64,000 nt of DNA. Source: Suillus spraguei. Taxonomy: Eukaryota > Basidiomycota > Agaricomycetes > Boletales > Suillaceae. The stretch spans positions 62,001 to 126,000 of the forward strand of contig JABCPU010000008.1 in assembly GCA_016800925.1 (NCBI GenBank), written 5' to 3'. The notes beneath the pieces are model-generated. The model ran no database searches and was not told where the DNA came from. It saw only the letters and a program-made list of their open reading frames with translations. Both the position numbers and the translations under genes were made by a program. Shown here piece by piece: positions 1 through 11,882 of this stretch (positions within the stretch are counted from its first letter, which is position 1; each line of letters begins with the position of its first letter).

Positions 1-1678
1 ATTGTGTTGTGTAAGATCCCGTGACTCAGGTATCAGAATAGTCAGCAAACCCCTGAAATGTGAAATCCCAGGGTAAGCACTGAACACCACGACATTCAAC
101 GAGGACATAGCTACGTTGTTTCCGCGATCAACAACGGCAGATAGAAAATGACCTTACTTAATAACACATTACATGGGTGACAAAACGCCGACCTGTGGCT
201 CGCTTGCTTGGTAGCAAAGATGAATCCCGACGTGGTGCATGCAATGTCCACACACGTTCGGAATTATTATGAGTGCTCAGACACCGCCAGAATAACATAA
301 TCCCACACGTAAGGCGAAACGCTACTTGCTTGATAGCATCCCGTAGTTGATAGGGGTGTGGCAAGATCGACTGAACAGGAAATATATTATACGCGGCGGA
401 CGAAGCAATTGACCGAATGGAAATTTAATTGATGGCAAGACTGTGGCACCAACAACGCCACCTTCCGGCTGTGCATGCCTGGATAATACTCATGAGAATG
501 GGAATTCAAAGAACGTCAGATATACTGCAGCAAGCCCGATGAGACGTGCTAGGACGCAAACCCACGTTCGTATTAAAATGTTATTATCAAAAGCAGTGCC
601 AGGAATACAACCTATTTTCCGCAGCGATCGTTCTAAATACATCGAGCCCTGCAAAATGCATGCATTTAAAGTCATGGCTGTGCCAGTGAGTAAATTACCT
701 GAGAAGAGTAAAGGCCAGCCTCACATGATGCCGCTTGGTATAATAGTAAACACTTGAGGGTTCAGCTCCACAAACCAGGTGCTCTCAGTGGGCGTACTTA
801 CACCTGCAGGGGATTGCGGAAAATGAAACTGCACAGTGGTTATAGAAGTCATTGTTAGGATTAGGGTATCGATAAATGGGAGATAGGGAGCCCCCACGAA
901 CAAGTATCGCATATATATCTCCACGATCTTCCCCGGACCGATGTAGTAGTACATCAAAATCAGCTGAAAAGGCGTTTAATGGATCTGAATCTAAATTGTC
1001 AACTCGGCTTTGAAATTGGGGCGAAACGAAATGAGTACTGTGCACACATACCCCCCGATGAACACCCACCAGCAGCACAGTTCCAGCAAGTGAACCTAAG
1101 TTAACTACATGATATCGACGGTGATTGCTAAGTTGCCCGGCTTTAAATATTGATGTGACATGTGAGCAGCATGGATCTTATCCAGAGCACTGAAGTATTT
1201 TTGACTTAAAAAACTCCCTGTCGCTGTTCAAAGACGCATTTGGATTAGTATCCGAGTATAAGGCATTGGAATTTGGCACTAACTGGAAGCTCTGGGTTCA
1301 GCGCGGCGGTAGTAGTGCTAAACCACTCGGATAGTTGCGATTACCATTGAGTTGACAGCCTGGAGCTAGGCTATCTGTACTGTGTATTTCTGGAAATTGG
1401 TTCCGGTCACTTGAAAAGATAGCAAGTCATTTTGAAAAACCGTTCATTGAATTTGTGCGTGCTTGGGGAAAGGGAGCTTTAAATACGGCGGCCTTTGTGA
1501 ATTATGAGAGATTTAACACCGAGCTTACTAAGCGTGATGCGATCAATATCACTGCAGGTCAATTTACGTGTTGTGACGTGTAAGATAACAGATAAGTCAC
1601 AATTTCAAGCTGTGGCGTCGTCAATATCAAATGTAACAACAATTACGATAGGGGATATTGAATGAGGTCCGTATGTCG
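1..1678. other. Left-edge region without a firm gene
   Basis: No reading frame here resembles a family I recognise. Several short minus-strand frames between about 490 and 1078 are hydrophobic (for example the stretch encoded near 720-957) and could be remnants of a multi-pass membrane protein, but the exons cannot be joined convincingly and there are no clear motifs. The right part (1080-1678) is AT-rich and lies downstream of the RING gene stop. Confidence 0.4.
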
Positions 1679-3089
1679 TCACCGTCTCAGTGCTCTTCGG
1701 TGGGGTAAAATCTCCACAATCTCATCATCTTCATAGCTCCCATCTTCATCTTCATCATCATCTTCATCATGATAATAAACCGGTGCCACGTATGAAACAA
1801 CAGCGCCTTGATAACGCCTTCTACGTTGAGCATTTTCTTTTGCCTTGACCATCAGTGCATTCGCTTGCGCGATTCTCCTCCATTTGCTGTAATAAGAGTA
1901 TGTCAACGAAGGTTGCAATGGACTTAGGAGCTTACTCATGACGCTTGCTCCACTCTTCTAACCTGTTTCCCTTTTCCTGCCATTCTAATCGTCCACTGAC
2001 GGCAAGAGCACGGATGTATTGCTGGACCACAGCGTCCAAAGAATAATTGGGAAGAAGTGGTTTAGTCGTAGACAACGCAGCACGACACACCGCACATGCC
2101 GGAGACCCTTTCTGCAGCGCTCGTGAAACTTAAACTTATCCCAAAATAGAATATCTTACATTCTGAGATATCCAGCCTTGAGCGCATTCTCCGCAGCAGC
2201 TGTGGCCGCAAGGATTGCATAGGTGTGCTGCAACCCTAAACAATAATGAGACCGTAATCATCGAACACTGCAATGCATGATAGAAACACTCACATGATAT
2301 CAAAGCATCTGCATGTTTTTGAAACATCATTTCGCAGACGAGTAGACCAGGTATCAGTACGCACATTGGACACATAGTTTCGGTTTCGAATCCCTCGAGT
2401 ATATTTTTTGTTGTATCAAGGCTATCTTTGGCACTTGTCTTGCCTTTTTTACTGGCGGGCGATGTCTGTGGTGATGACAGTTCGCGCTTGCGCTCATCTA
2501 AATCAAGAACAGCTGTACAAGCTGTGTTGGCTCAGGTTGAACTGTAAAATTTGATACTCACAAGATGGATTTCATATATCACGTAGATGGCATGACGAAT
2601 GCATCAGAACTCAAACCGTCACCAGCTTTCAACAAAACGTACCAACGCGAGCTGTTGAGTCAATATCATCTTTCAACATGCAAAAGCTAAAAATGCGTGA
2701 AACTCACTGCCAATCAACGATTGAGCAGTCAAAGGAGAAGCTGTATGCGTCGAGTTAACATAGGGGTTGTACTATTAGTTGACGACCGACTGACCCCCGA
2801 GACGAGGTTGACCATGTGAGAACTGTGCTTCAAGAGCATCTAAAGCGGCGATTGTTGAATCATCTATCTCATCGTCGCAGTCATACTCGGAAGGCAGTGA
2901 TGACGTAGATGATGGCGATGGGCGCGCTGTCACGATCACGGTGGGAGGAGGATCATCCAAAGGGCTGATCGAAGCTGTGACCGGAATTTCCTGGAGACCT
3001 GGGACGTTGCTCAAGTCCAGGTGTCCAATATCGTCGTCTGGAAATTCATCATCGCTATCTGCAGGAGGTTGTGGCATTGGTGAAATCAA
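1679..3089 (-). CDS. RING-finger E3 ubiquitin ligase-like protein
   Basis: A multi-exon minus-strand gene running from a start at 3089 (a second in-frame Met is at 3077) to a stop at 1679-1681. The first exon gives an acidic, Ser/Pro-rich N-terminus. A central exon near 2520-2370 reads RELSSPQTSPASKKGKTS and leads into the first zinc pair CPMC. After two introns come LCNPCGHSCCGEC and, one exon later, CAVCRAAL. Together these give the C3HC4 spacing of a RING domain (CPMC, CGH, CGEC, CAVC). The C-terminal exon (1939-1679) is basic and then very acidic (DEDDDEDEDGSYEDDE). RING domains recruit E2 enzymes and transfer ubiquitin to substrates. The substrate cannot be inferred; the acidic tail might bind chromatin or other basic partners. 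Exon borders in the middle are approximate. Confidence 0.75.
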
Positions 3090-3281
3090 AGGACTTGGAT
3101 ACGAAAGCTTGACGAGTTTCTACTCGCGAACCGCACGTGATAGTCACATGATTTCGATCGGCTTTTTGGCAACCATACATAGCTATTCCCTTTCCGGCTT
3201 GAACCGAGCCGTGCTGGAAGGAGTAAATTTTTTTTTTCGCAAGCGGATAAATCTGACCATGGGTTAATTCAATTTACAGAA

Positions 3282-3299
3282 ATATATATATATATATAT
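3282..3299. repeat. TA dinucleotide microsatellite
   Basis: An uninterrupted run of alternating T and A, about nine units, in the AT-rich spacer between the divergently transcribed RING gene and the 3.8-kb gene. It is probably a simple slippage repeat. Confidence 0.85.
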
Positions 3300-3843
3300 T
3301 AGTTACTTCACAGCTACTGTATATATATGGGGATGTGAACAACGTGTTTTTTTAGAGTCTAGACAAATTTATCCCCTTTGGCAAAAGACACAGACCTTCC
3401 GGTTGCCTCCTGGAGGCATCACTTATCAGGGGTCCTGCGGTATACGGAATTAGATTGATATAAATAGATATTGCCAAGACTTTCTTCAGTAACCGCCATT
3501 GTCAAAATTAGTACCTCCGTTTATTTTGTCAGCACGTGTCCATATCTGAGAGCTTCCCTCCTTCAGAGCTTGGATTATTTTTTTTGTTCAATTCTGTGGG
3601 CATAAAAAAAAAAGGGAAAGGAAGCTAGTGCCGCCTGCATGCTGAAACACGTAGTCAGATTCGCGTTTAAATATAGAACTGTTCGGGTATCCGAGCCTCA
3701 CCTTGGCTTGGCATTCTAAATATACCAGGCTTGTCTGGTTCAAAGATAGAATTTTGGACTTGGCTCACCTACAAAAAGTCTGCGGTTGGCGCCGTTCTAA
3801 CCCACTTGCTGCAAGACGCTGCTTAACAACCCACATTCGCCTA

Positions 3844-4629
3844 ATGAACTCCGGTCCTCCTTACCCAACACAAGACTACTCTCGTTTGCCCTACCATTCA
3901 ATTGAGGCAGACTATAGGAGACTCATCATGTCCAGTTCACAAATACTAGAGCAGGTCAGCTTGCTGTAAAGTATAATCTTCCGGTAGATGCTCACAGTAT
4001 TCAGACACCACCTCCTAGTCTCAGAGAAATCCTCGGGGCTTACAAATCAAAAGGGGACGGTGATAGAGATATGCTTATTGCCATGTTAAATGCAAAGAGC
4101 GCTGAGGACCAGGTAAGGCTTTCGTATTTTTGGTTGTTAGTTGTTGACCCCTTTACAGCGACTAGCATCTGTCGCTTCCTTGCACAGAACCCTCCTTGAA
4201 ATGTCCGCAGCAGATGCCCGGCATGCAAGCCCTCCACCCGCCTCACATCCCTTACCACCTTCAGCACCTTACTCAAAACATGGGATATATCCAAGTGACA
4301 TGACCAATGAACGTGTCTCCCCTCAACCATTACCTGTGGTTAGGGAGCCACCTCAACACTCTCAACCACCTCGAAAACGCCAACGCTCTTCTCACTCCCC
4401 TTCATCACATTACGAATTGCGTACGTCTCATACATCCTCTCGCGATTTACCACCTTCGCCATATTCGTCTCGGAGTGATTCCGAGGAGTACTCGCCGCGG
4501 TCCAGAGCATCAATGGCGATAGGGTCATTGCTCTCTACCGGTCCTAGCAGAGATGCTCCAGAGGATCTCCAAAATCATCCAGATGGCACTCAACACACGT
4601 CCTCCGGCTCTGTTGGAGTTGCATTATAG
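3844..4629 (+). CDS. Hypothetical Ser/Pro-rich nuclear protein
   Basis: Three exons (3844-3954, 4005-4112, 4159-4629) join in frame to a 229-residue protein starting MNSGPPYPTQDYSRLPYHS. The middle exon holds an ordered-looking stretch (SLREILGAYKSKGDGDRDML, then NAKSAEDQRLASVASLHRT) that could form helices. The last exon is low-complexity Pro/Ser/His with a basic patch PPRKRQRSS that looks like a nuclear localisation signal, followed by SR-like serine runs. No catalytic motif is visible. The pattern, a short conserved helix plus a disordered tail with an NLS, suggests a small regulatory nuclear protein, but this is inference. Both introns have GT-AG ends and standard length, and the reading frame is preserved, so the gene itself is well supported. 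Confidence 0.7.
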
Positions 4630-5524
4630 CTGTTGTGGATGCTTGTTTCATTACTTATTATTTTCATTGCGCTGTATGGTTAGCATTACTGTTTGTCAGA
4701 TTAAGCTCTCGTAATCTCTCACCTTTTCCTGCCCCTTGTGGGACCTACTGTTATGATTGGCAGCAACAAGCACCAGCAAATGTCACTGAAATGACACGTC
4801 CGGTGATAGAATAGGCGGGAACCAATGAAAATAATGGAACCATACGATGCCAAAAACTTGTTCACAACTAGTATCCAGATATTCTTGTACTGGGGTGCAA
4901 TTCAGGTTGTTGCTTTTGACTTTCAACCAAAAATATTGATCAGCGAGTGAAAATCAAAATAACTAAGGCTCGGACTCGTACTACACGCACCCGGTGTTTG
5001 GTGAGATAAATTGTGTTGCGTGCTAAACTTGGTCTGCACGAGGATGGTAAAACAACTTGAGTTGTCTGCAACAACCTGCATCCGTGAGAACTAGCGACGG
5101 GAATTACAGCAACGTGTGTCTGTGCCTCTGCTATCTGATAGAGGGGGAAGAGCAAAACCCTGAATCCGAGTTTGCCTGCCTGACGTCGCACGTTCAACTA
5201 GCTGACAGTGACATCCCGTGAATATTTCCACAACTTGTCACACCGTATAACGGTTTGTCACAAATACGTGACTCACGAAACGGCCTTCCTCGAGGAGACT
5301 AGCAGCCAAAGAATAACCACAGGGGTCTTGCCAACGAGCCACAGCAAGGTCCGCCCTTTTGAACCGGACTGGATATTGTTTTTAGAAACAGTGACACACA
5401 TGTACAATTAAATTTGGTAATCTCGGCACTGTGATAACGGGTCTTATCATGTCACAGTCTTATCGAAGAAAGCGCTTGGCCAACGCTTGGCGCGACCCTT
5501 CTTTCTTGCAACATATCCTGAACT
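4630..5524. other. Intergenic spacer
   Basis: About 0.9 kb between two plus-strand genes. It should hold the 3' end of the upstream transcript and the promoter of the exonuclease gene. Short open frames at 4940-5197 (-) and 5208-5411 (+) have no recognisable content. No repeat or RNA gene is evident. Confidence 0.5.
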
Positions 5525-6753
5525 ATGATGTCTGGCACTGCAGGAGGTCCTGTCAAACAACGTCCACAGCTTCCGCTATACTCCTGGCGAGATCAAAGCC
5601 CTGCTCCTACTCGTATTCGCTACATCACAAATCACCTGGAAGCAGATCTCGAGTTATCGAGGTTGGCCATAGGACCTCTTGGTTTTGATCTAGAATGGCG
5701 CCCTAACTACAGGAAGGGTGGGAGCGAGAACCCAGTAGCACTTGTTCAGCTCGCTGGTTTTGACACCATATTACTCCTACAAATAAGTGCTATGTCAGGT
5801 ATGAGCAAGACTTGAACAGTGAGCTCTTGTAGCTTAACTCGGAATACCTCTACTCGTAGAATTTCCCTTGAAATTGAGGGAAGTGCTTTTGGATCCGTTG
5901 CGAGTCAAGGCTGGTGTTAGCATCCAACGTGCGTCAAGTGGGAGTCCGCAGCCTATATCTTACAATGATGTATTTAGGTGATTGCCAAAAGTTGTATCGG
6001 GATTGGGGCGTTTCAACACGCAACTGCGCAGAGCTAGCCCTTCTTGCCCGTTCGGTCGATAACGCCCGATGGAAGGGAAAGTACACCAGCCCACTTGGCT
6101 TGTCTCGCCTTCTTGAGACCTACGTGGGATTCTCTTTGGCAAAGGGAAAGGTGCAACGCAGCAATTGGGAGCTCCGCCTTTCTTTGACCCAGCAAGACTG
6201 TAAGTGCTAACGTGGTCGAGCCTCGTGCTTTCTCAAATATTTTGTCAAAATGTCAGATGCAGCCAACGACGCGCGTGCTGGCTATGCTATCTATACTCAT
6301 TTGATCGCCATGGCTAGAGATATGCCAAATACAGTTCCATCTTACTACTCTTTCAGTGTCGTGAATGGCTTGGTGCTAGATCACCTCGGGATTTCTCAGT
6401 GGATTCCCCACAACCCTTATTACGATCCAGGTCCACCGCCTCCGCCTAAGGAACCGAAGGAAACGAAAGAGATAAGGAAAGAGAAAAGAAAAGAGATGAA
6501 GAAGACACCCAGAGTACCGACGTCGAGTGCTTCCGGTCAAGCCACAGCCTCATCCAAATCTTCTTTCCAGGACAGAACCGATATGAGAAATGATGGACAG
6601 GGATCTCTGCTTGCCAATGTCCCCGTTGCCCCTGCCGCGAACTCACGAGCAGGGGCTTTCCGCCGAATTCCTCGTAATCGCCTTACTTCCACTCAGCGGC
6701 CTCAGAATCATAGTTATGACCCTGAACAATGTTCTGTTACTATGCGCATCTAG
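5525..6753 (+). CDS. DEDDy-type 3'-5' exonuclease (RNase D / WRN-like)
   Basis: Four exons (5525-5798, 5860-5928, 5978-6199, 6257-6753) give about 353 residues. Motif I is GFDLEWRP (paired Asp and Glu), motif II lies in SIQRDCQKLYRDWGV (Asp), and motif III is YAANDARAGYAIY, where the Tyr is built across an intron and the Asp follows four residues later. These are the metal-binding acids and Tyr of the DEDDy subgroup, which remove nucleotides from 3' ends of RNA or DNA by a two-metal mechanism. The domain occupies roughly residues 30-240. The remainder is a Lys/Glu-rich and then disordered basic tail (KEPKETKEIRKEKRKEMKK), probably a nucleic-acid or nuclear targeting region. The start could be either of two adjacent ATGs (5525 or 5528). 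There is no helicase part, so this is not a full WRN protein. Confidence 0.85.
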
Positions 6754-8829
6754 TAGCATGGACACCAGGCAGGAGCACGACTTGATTCACACCAAAATAC
6801 CAGGAAAGGGATTATTCTTCCCATCATGGTCTTCGGATTATAATTTTCGCGAACATTGCAAAATAGCATGGGCTGTTACTCAGTCTGGCTATTGGGCACG
6901 GTTCTTTTGGTCCCACATGTGATGATGGCGATCCTCGTGAAGTATCTGGTTTCGGATCTGCTTAACCTTATCATAACCTCTTGAAAGGTCATGCGCCAAT
7001 TTACCGCACCGCATTTATCTGCGTTCATTGCAGTTGGATAATTAAATGGTGTACATTGTCATTCTAAGCCACTATCATGCATATACCTTTTTCAAATTCT
7101 CAAATGTTTCTTTTATGAATGGGGCGAACGAGACTGCCTTGCTCCGAAATTTGAATACCTACCAAGTAAGTAACGACGTTTGCCTCTTCGTCGTACATAG
7201 TCTCCTGAAAGTAGAACTAAGTAGAAGGAAGAAACATTATTCCTTCTTGATCAAAGGCAGCATGGTAGATAACTTTAAAAAACCTCCTGACAACCCCCAT
7301 AATTATCTCGCACTTGTTTATTCCCGTCCACTTAAAAATATTGGTTCGTGTCCCAACTGAAGAGGACGAGTTAAATTTACGATACATTCAAGACACGGTA
7401 GACAAACGTTACACGCCGCATGGCAAGCAACGTACCCGATCGTGATCTTATACAAGCTGCGGGAGTTATTAACGTTGTACACGGGCCATCGTTGGCATTG
7501 GTCCAGACACCGGGAAACTCTGCAGTGCAAGAAGCATCGCACAAAGTTTTACACGTGCAGTAGGCGTGCCTACCTTCTGGATTCTTATCCACCATCCTCA
7601 GGGCAGTGCAGAGATGACTGCTAGAAAAATGCTTCCCTGGTCTCGTAAGTGCAGGGCAAGCTACGTTCTCGCCGATCGTTCTTGAACTTTGTCAAGCAGC
7701 CAATACGCCGTAAGCTACCGCGCGCGGCAGAAGTAGTGTAAACGCTGGAGTCGAAGTGACGGTGGCAGCGGCGGTGGTACTGCACAAGAGATTGATTACT
7801 GATCGATACAGGACTCTCCTGAAGTGAAAGAGTTGCAGATCAGTCGTGTCGAATCCCATTATTGTAGCGAGCACCCTGTAACTTACCCTGCAAACTTTGT
7901 TCGCGCTTGCCACTGATAGGCTTGCACCGCTAGGGGCTTGCACTGCTAGGGATGGGATTTGTCCAATACACAACCTTAACGGGCAGTCAGCATTTGGAGA
8001 GATGCTTCTAATATCACCTAGATATCACCGTCATATGAGATACTGCGACAGTAACTTTATCCGGCCACGTAGTCAGGTCCAGAGCATAGGAGGTTATGTA
8101 AAACTGGCAGCGGCAGTGCACTCATGCGCCAAGTGAATACAATTCATTGGTCGAACTCGGTCAGAGGGGCTCAAGTAACTGGATCGACTTTACCTTATGC
8201 TTGATATGCGCCACCACGCCACCGCACAATAGGAAGCTTTGAAGCATATACACGGCAATAACACTCATATTAGCGGTGGCAAGTGATCCCGCGGCTGTAC
8301 TGAAAGCTGGCATGTAAATCTTAACCTAAAGTAATACTTGAGATTAAAAACTACATTCGTATTTTGGACGTACATCGGGGTGCCGGACTTGTTTAGTTCA
8401 CTCATATCACAGATCTCCATTCCCGATGACACCCCGAGTTGTTCCGCTACGCACGTGTGGTTCCATGGCAGAACGTTGCCTGCAGCAAATGAAGTACAAA
8501 GTATACTGATAAAATGGAACAGAACGCGTCAAAGCCGCGATCGTCGATCATGGTACTAAGGCATAACGGGCGTGGTGCCAAGGAGCACCTGCAAGGGATG
8601 GATCGGTGATCATCTCGTGAGTGATCGAGAAAGTGGGCTAACCTGACACACGTTATCGACAATGTTGGAAACGGCTTGAGTTCAGCTAAGCTGCATTTCT
8701 TGAAGACACACAGTTTGTTTGCACCAGAGGACGCACTTATCGGGTTGTGAAGGTTGTTTTGACAGGATCATATGCAAAGGAAGTAGTACAAAACTTTCGC
8801 AATCAAAGATGAAAAAGGTGAATTATAGA
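6754..8829. other. Gene-poor region
   Basis: About 2 kb with no recognised gene. A plus-strand frame from the ATG at 7046 to 7360 (104 aa) has no family signature. On the minus strand around 7300-8130, frames rich in Cys and possible splice sites occur (for example a 54-nt GT-AG candidate intron at about 7511-7565), but no continuous product could be assembled. It may be a decayed or lineage-specific small gene. Confidence 0.4.
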
Positions 8830-10241
8830 TCAGGCCGAGGATGCACCCGAGTCCTCGCTTTCACCGTCAGCAGAGGTGCCGGATACAGGGTTACGCACGG
8901 GTTCTGTAAGTGGGATAGGTAAATATTAACAAGTGGTTGAGAAAAAGTTTCACACACCGAAATAAGGGTGTGCTTGAGCTTCACGAGCAGTCAATCTCTC
9001 TTGGTGGTCATACCGCAGCAGCTTATCCAAGAAGTCAATTGCTTCATTCGATATATAACGCTGGTTTTCGGATGTGATGAATCGAGTCCAAGGCTTCCGA
9101 GGGTACCTAACGACGAGTTACTGCACGATCAGCGGTCGTATTCGAAAAGCTCACCTTCCAAGAAGTTCGTCATACTGGGGATCCAATCGTATGCCATACT
9201 TGTCAGTATATGCATACAGCTCGTCAGTGCCAAGGACTTTTGCTATCTTGACCAGCTGGTCATAATTGTCGTGACCATGGAAAAACGGTTCTTTACGGAA
9301 AATCTTGTGACAGATTTTGTCAATTCGAATCATAGGAGACTGAAAGTCATACCATAGACGCAAACATGCAACCATAACTCCACATATCCAAGCTGTAGTC
9401 ATACTCTTGGAAGTCCACCAACAGCTCCGGTCCCTTGAAGTAACGCGAGGCCACACGGACATTGTATTCAACCTTCGGGTGGTAGAATTCAGCTAAGCCC
9501 CAGTCTATCAGCCGCAGCTACACTATGAAGTCGAGCTCAGTCCATTACGCGGGTTAATCAAAATGCATACTTTGCGCTGTTCATGATCAATCATGACATT
9601 GTGAGGCTTGACATCCCTGTGCATTATTCCTCTTGAGTGGCAGAAGTCCAGTGCCTGAAAGACTATGGTGGAAAATTTTGCCAGAGTTAAATTTACACAT
9701 ACCTTGAGAAGCTCGAACATATAAAAGCGGACATCGTAATCAGTGAAACGAGGATATAAAACCTTGAAATCGACGTTGTCGACGTATTCCGTTATCAGGC
9801 TGGGGATCTTTGAAGCAGGATCTCGGACGACATCGAGAAGAGCCACGACGTTAGGACCACCTGCAAGGTTTTGCAGGATCTTGATCTCTCTCTTAATTTT
9901 CTTCTTTTTCACAGGTTTGAGCACCTTGATGATGCACTTCTCATCATTAACTACATTGACACCTTCGAAAACCTGTAAGGGATGATCAAACCGACTTTAC
10001 ATATCGATATAAGGATGACCATCTTACTTCTGAATATTTCCCTCTGCCAACTTTGCGCACTATCTCGTAGTGATCTTGCGTTCCCCACTGCACTTGAAGA
10101 TTATCTGAATTAGAAATCGTCAGTACATTACCAAGGCCAAATGACTTGAAGTCTTTGACCGTATTCATGCCATGCAGGGCCGAAATTGGCGTTGACATCT
10201 CGATAGATGCGTGCTACAGATTTTGTTGGAGGTCGCACCAT
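8830..10241 (-). CDS. CKA1: Casein kinase II catalytic subunit alpha
   Basis: Eight exons (10241-10160, 10104-10028, 9972-9703, 9654-9571, 9517-9353, 9303-9155, 9106-8958, 8903-8830) join without frame errors to a 349-residue kinase, normal for the family. It begins [20 protein letters not shown], with the CK2 hallmark [12 protein letters not shown]. Further hallmarks are the glycine loop [11 protein letters not shown], the catalytic Lys in CIIKVLKP, the basic cluster [11 protein letters not shown] that reads acidic substrates, [10 protein letters not shown], and DWGLAEF in place of DFG. CK2 alpha is a constitutively active Ser/Thr kinase acting in nucleus and cytoplasm with a beta subunit. 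The last 74-nt exon supplies an acidic Ser-rich tail ending [10 protein letters not shown]. It shares a 241-bp divergent promoter with the SET gene. Confidence 0.96.
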
Positions 10242-10482
10242 GGAATGAGAATAGAATCAGCAGTTCAGTAGATGATTGAAAGCCCTGCACGAAGGTTGAT
10301 TGCACTGGTGGTGCAAGTCTTTCGTGTTTACCCACGGTGTTGTTTTCCTTAGACGTTGACTCGTGATATAGGGAACGAGACTTATCCTACTACATATTTC
10401 GTCTACGGCCGGAAGACCTGATAGTGCAAGACCCAAAGTTTGAAGTACTTAATACTCGACAGCCTCTGCCGATAAAATATTC

Positions 10483-11088
10483 ATGTCTTCCAGCTCTCAG
10501 CGGCAGCCTCGATTGTGGCCCTCTCATGTTCAGTATATCAGCGCCCCTCGTTATCATCCTTCCGTGCCCGGCCCTGTGCGCTCTTTTCTTATCAGTGGCA
10601 CTAATCCCGCCCCCCAGAAAATACCGATTTCATCTCCTTCGACATCTCTAGTCCGCGTAAGGTACATCACAGAACCTTCTCACCCTGCACGAGGACAGAA
10701 CGGCCTTTTCGCCGTTCGAAAGATACCTCCTAGGTCACATATCATTGATTATATTGGGGAAGTGCATTGCCAGGATAGAGTTGACTCCGACTATGATCTT
10801 TCACTTTTTCGGTCAGAGGATGGGGATAATGTTGGCGTGGATGCCAGTGTCATGGGCAATGAGGCTAGGTTTGTCAATGATTACCGCGGTATTCGAAGCA
10901 AACCCAATGCTGTTTTTGTGGAGAGTCGTACGTTGCAAGGCGAACTACGGATGAGCATTTGGAGTTCCAAGGATCCGGTACAAAAGGGCGATGAGATCTT
11001 AGTATCCTATGGAAAAAATTGGTGGCGCTCCCGAACAGCCCAAACAAACGCGCTGCCTAATTTCGCTTCATCAAAAACATCACCTTAA
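10483..11088 (+). CDS. Small SET-domain protein
   Basis: A single-exon 201-residue protein starting MSSSSQRQPRLW. The SET fold is visible from about residue 55 to the end: GLFAVRKIPPRSHIIDYIGE (N-terminal SET motif), GNEARFVNDYRGI (equivalent of the RFxNH region, with Asp where many enzymes have His), NAVFVESRTL, and KGDEILVSYGKNWW (post-substrate Tyr motif). Most SET proteins transfer methyl groups from S-adenosylmethionine to lysine on histones or other proteins. There are no pre-SET or post-SET cysteines, so this is a minimal SET protein and its substrate is unknown. It is transcribed divergently from CK2 alpha. Confidence 0.85.
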   Translation: MSSSSQRQPRLWPSHVQYISAPRYHPSVPGPVRSFLISGTNPAPQKIPISSPSTSLVRVRYITEPSHPARGQNGLFAVRKIPPRSHIIDYIGEVHCQDRVDSDYDLSLFRSEDGDNVGVDASVMGNEARFVNDYRGIRSKPNAVFVESRTLQGELRMSIWSSKDPVQKGDEILVSYGKNWWRSRTAQTNALPNFASSKTSP

Positions 11089-11882
11089 CCACGGTCCGTA
11101 TCATCCGTATCCTTCCAGTCGAATACTGATACTAAACATGTCCAGGTGAGCCCAGATCGTTGGATGGTCTAAGCTTGAACGGTAGATTTGAAAGAGGAAC
11201 CATGACGAGTACGGTTGGAAATGACCCTCCCTGCAAGCAATTTACGTATGCTTCTGGAATTTGACTAGCGGGTTGAGATCATCTGACATTAATTAGCAGG
11301 CCCATAATATTGTGAATCCGACTACCTACTTTATGGGGGATATTAGCTCTAAGCAGGAATATCTATTACCTAGCTTTCCATGTACACATACTGATTCGGT
11401 ACGCTTGCGCTTCTCTCAACGTGTTGGCCTCATAGATTCTGACCCTCGATTGTATTGGTCTTTGATTCGACGCGTAAATTCTGGCCGTCGTAGTCCGGAG
11501 AAAGACTAGCAAATTCAAATACGGATACAAGGTTTGACTCTGAAGTAAGATCGCCATCATATTATAGTCATGTGAAGCTCCATTAAATTGTCCTCACTCA
11601 GTACCAAGAATCATGCTATAGTGAGAGTTTAGGCCATTGTGAGCTGAGTCAGCAGGGCAAATAGTTGTACATTCAAAATTCGTCACGTTCCTATTGGGCG
11701 TAAACGCAATGTGTTTTCTTTTACTTCTGTGTTGCTTCGCTGCTATTTGAGTCAAAAAGCACAATTGTAAATGATCCCTTACTGGCGGTCGCTTGGAACA
11801 ACTTCGTCGTTCATTTCTTTTTACGGTTGTGCTCGACAACAAACTAGGCCGAACACCCGGACATTCTCATTTTATCGTCGCG
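11089..11882. other. Intergenic spacer
   Basis: About 0.8 kb between the SET gene and the Mdj1 gene, containing only short frames (11312-11509 + and 11594-11842 -) with no recognisable content. It presumably holds the SET 3' end and the Mdj1 promoter. Confidence 0.5.

Noticed and set aside
5208..5290. Sequence resembling the MITE end (TCACGAAACG near 5275)
   Set aside because: Only ten bases match the 35-bp terminal repeat and no partner end was found nearby, so it is not a second copy.
6590..6922. 110-codon plus frame at the end of the exonuclease gene
   Set aside because: It overlaps the last exonuclease exon in another frame and has no motif. The exonuclease frame has the conserved catalytic residues and ends at 6753.
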